Assembly: GCA_020809705.1 (NCBI GenBank)
Contig: CP085829.1
Span: 3,100,001 to 3,164,000, forward strand
DNA length: 64,000 nucleotides
Origin: Calonectria ilicicola
Taxonomy: Eukaryota > Ascomycota > Sordariomycetes > Hypocreales > Nectriaceae
Reading direction: 5' to 3'
Positions 62,938 through 64,000 of the stretch are shown here, piece after piece. The first letter of the stretch is position 1. Every line of letters starts with the position of its first letter. The position numbers and the translations under genes were made by a program. Below the pieces are notes generated by a model. The model was not told where the DNA came from. It did no database searches and saw only the letters and a list, made by a program, of their open reading frames with translations.

Positions 62938-62942
62938 TTATA

Positions 62943-64000
62943 TTAATTATAAATAAATTAATTAAGTAAAAAAATTATTTATTATATAATTAGTATATAA
63001 TATATTTTATAATTATAATATTAAAATAATATTAATAAAAGCTAATTTTAATTTTATACTAAATACTTATTAAGCTTCTTTAGAAGATATAATTTAAGTA
63101 AAAGTAATAATTAAATTAAATAATTTAAAAAAACTATATAAAGAAATAAAAATTAAATTTAAGTTTATTTATAATATTATAAAAAGATATTATAATTTTA
63201 AAAGATTAAAGAGATTAATTTTTTTAAAGAGAGATATAGTTTATTTAATAATAAAAAATCTTATAATAAAATAATAAAATAAAAAAATTAACTTTATATA
63301 AATTAAATTTTACTTAATAAAAAGAAAAATATTAAAAAATAATTATAAATTTAATCTTTTAAATAATATTAAAGTTCACTCTATTTTCTATATTTTATTA
63401 CTAGAACCTAATAATAATATCTAAGTTAATATAAAACTTAATTATAAATTATAAATAAAAAATCTAGAAGATCAATAAGAAGTTAAAAAATCCTATAAAG
63501 AAAAGAAAAAAATAAAAAATTTAAAATTAAATAAAAAGATTATAAAAAAATAATCTAAAAATTTATTAAATATCTTATATATTACTTAAAAATACTAAAA
63601 ATATTCTTAAAAATATAATATTAAGTAAACTATTAAGATTAATAGTATTCTAATTAATAATATCTATAGCCTTTAAAAATTATACTTAAATAATAATCTT
63701 TAATTTTATCTAATCTATCTTCTTTAATTTATTTAAAGAAAAAATATTTTAATATATTATTTTTATATCTTTTATTTTAAATTAATATTTTTAATAATAA
63801 AAATAAAATAAATAATTTAAGAATTTCTAAATTTTAATTTAAGTAATAAATACTTTTACTTATATATAAAAGAACTTTTTCTTAATTATCTTCTTTTTTA
63901 TATTTAAATAATTAAACTTTTAATTTATTTAGATTATTATAAAATATTAATACTTACTTATACTTATTATTTATAAAAATAATATATATATAATTAAAAA
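62943..64000 (+). pseudogene. Integrase 3' part and 3' region of element B
   Basis: The sequence after element C's right target copy repeats 61.2-62.2 kb (element C) and about 49.5-50.5 kb (element A), including the KRYYNFKRLK-type codons at about 63.18 kb. It is therefore the continuation of B from 56037. It runs to the window edge without reaching the 3' LTR. Confidence 0.8.

Larger units (their letters stand above)
50888..64000 (+). mobile_element. Element B: Ty3/gypsy relic, interrupted by element C, open at right edge
   Basis: The 5' LTR (50888-51282) is inserted 48 bases into element A's 3' LTR, with CTAAC as probable target copy. Internal relics are gag (51.4-52.0 kb), reverse transcriptase (53.95-54.56 kb) and integrase (55.4-56.0 kb). 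Element C interrupts at 56038, and B resumes at 62943 with the same sequence that follows this point in A (about 49.5 kb) and C (about 61.2 kb). About 0.3 kb of internal sequence and the 3' LTR should lie beyond the window. Confidence 0.82.

Noticed and set aside
12433..64000. Mitochondrial DNA insertion explaining the AT richness
   Set aside because: LTR pairs with target duplications and transition-only differences explain it; no mitochondrial gene or rRNA pattern was recognised.
1..64000. CRISPR arrays or bacterial operon features
   Set aside because: No regularly spaced repeats, and introns and LTR elements show a fungal nuclear genome.

Overview
The window looks like a chromosome segment of a filamentous ascomycete (Pezizomycotina, probably Sordariomycetes). 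Three things point there: short introns with GTAAG-type donors and a CTAAC branch site, fungal-type protein families, and a long AT-rich desert whose repeats differ almost only by C-to-T and G-to-A changes, the mark of repeat-induced point mutation (RIP). This is inferred from sequence character only, not from a database match.

Bases 1-12.4 kb are ordinary gene space with four supportable protein genes. They are a kinase-like gene running off the left edge (minus strand, 820 to 1), an APH-family phosphotransferase (2470-3486), a large intronless low-complexity nuclear-type protein (5366-8248), and a three-exon GDT1/TMEM165-family cation transporter (minus strand, 11426-9734). The last two converge on a shared 1.5 kb 3' region. 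The kinase and the phosphotransferase diverge from a 1.6 kb spacer.

From about 12.43 kb to the right edge (51.5 kb) the DNA is extremely AT-rich and has no intact gene. It can be resolved into a stack of RIP-degraded Ty3/gypsy LTR retrotransposons. On the left, all in minus orientation, element 1 (12433-19713) abuts element 2 (19714 to about 30441). Element 2 is split by a solo LTR with target duplication ATTTA, and that solo LTR is itself split by element 3 (23675-29041, target duplication ATAAC). In the centre, plus-strand element 4 (33967-40651, target duplication GCGAG) lies in a low-RIP host sequence that also precedes a tRNA-like/SINE-like sequence. On the right, plus-strand element A (44307 onward) has element B inserted 48 bp into its 3' LTR, and element C (56038-62937, target duplication TTATA) is inserted into B, whose 3' part continues to the window edge.

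No new functional system is evident. The most notable signals are: the nested insertion order, readable to the base; small GC-rich bumps that coincide with the outer ends of elements, where RIP seems to fade; a cysteine/glycine-rich open frame kept inside the desert (13859-14056); a low-RIP open frame split by element 4; and a change of A/T strand bias near 30.45 kb that matches the change in element orientation. The desert could be pericentromeric, subtelomeric or an internal AT-isochore. The sequence alone does not decide.
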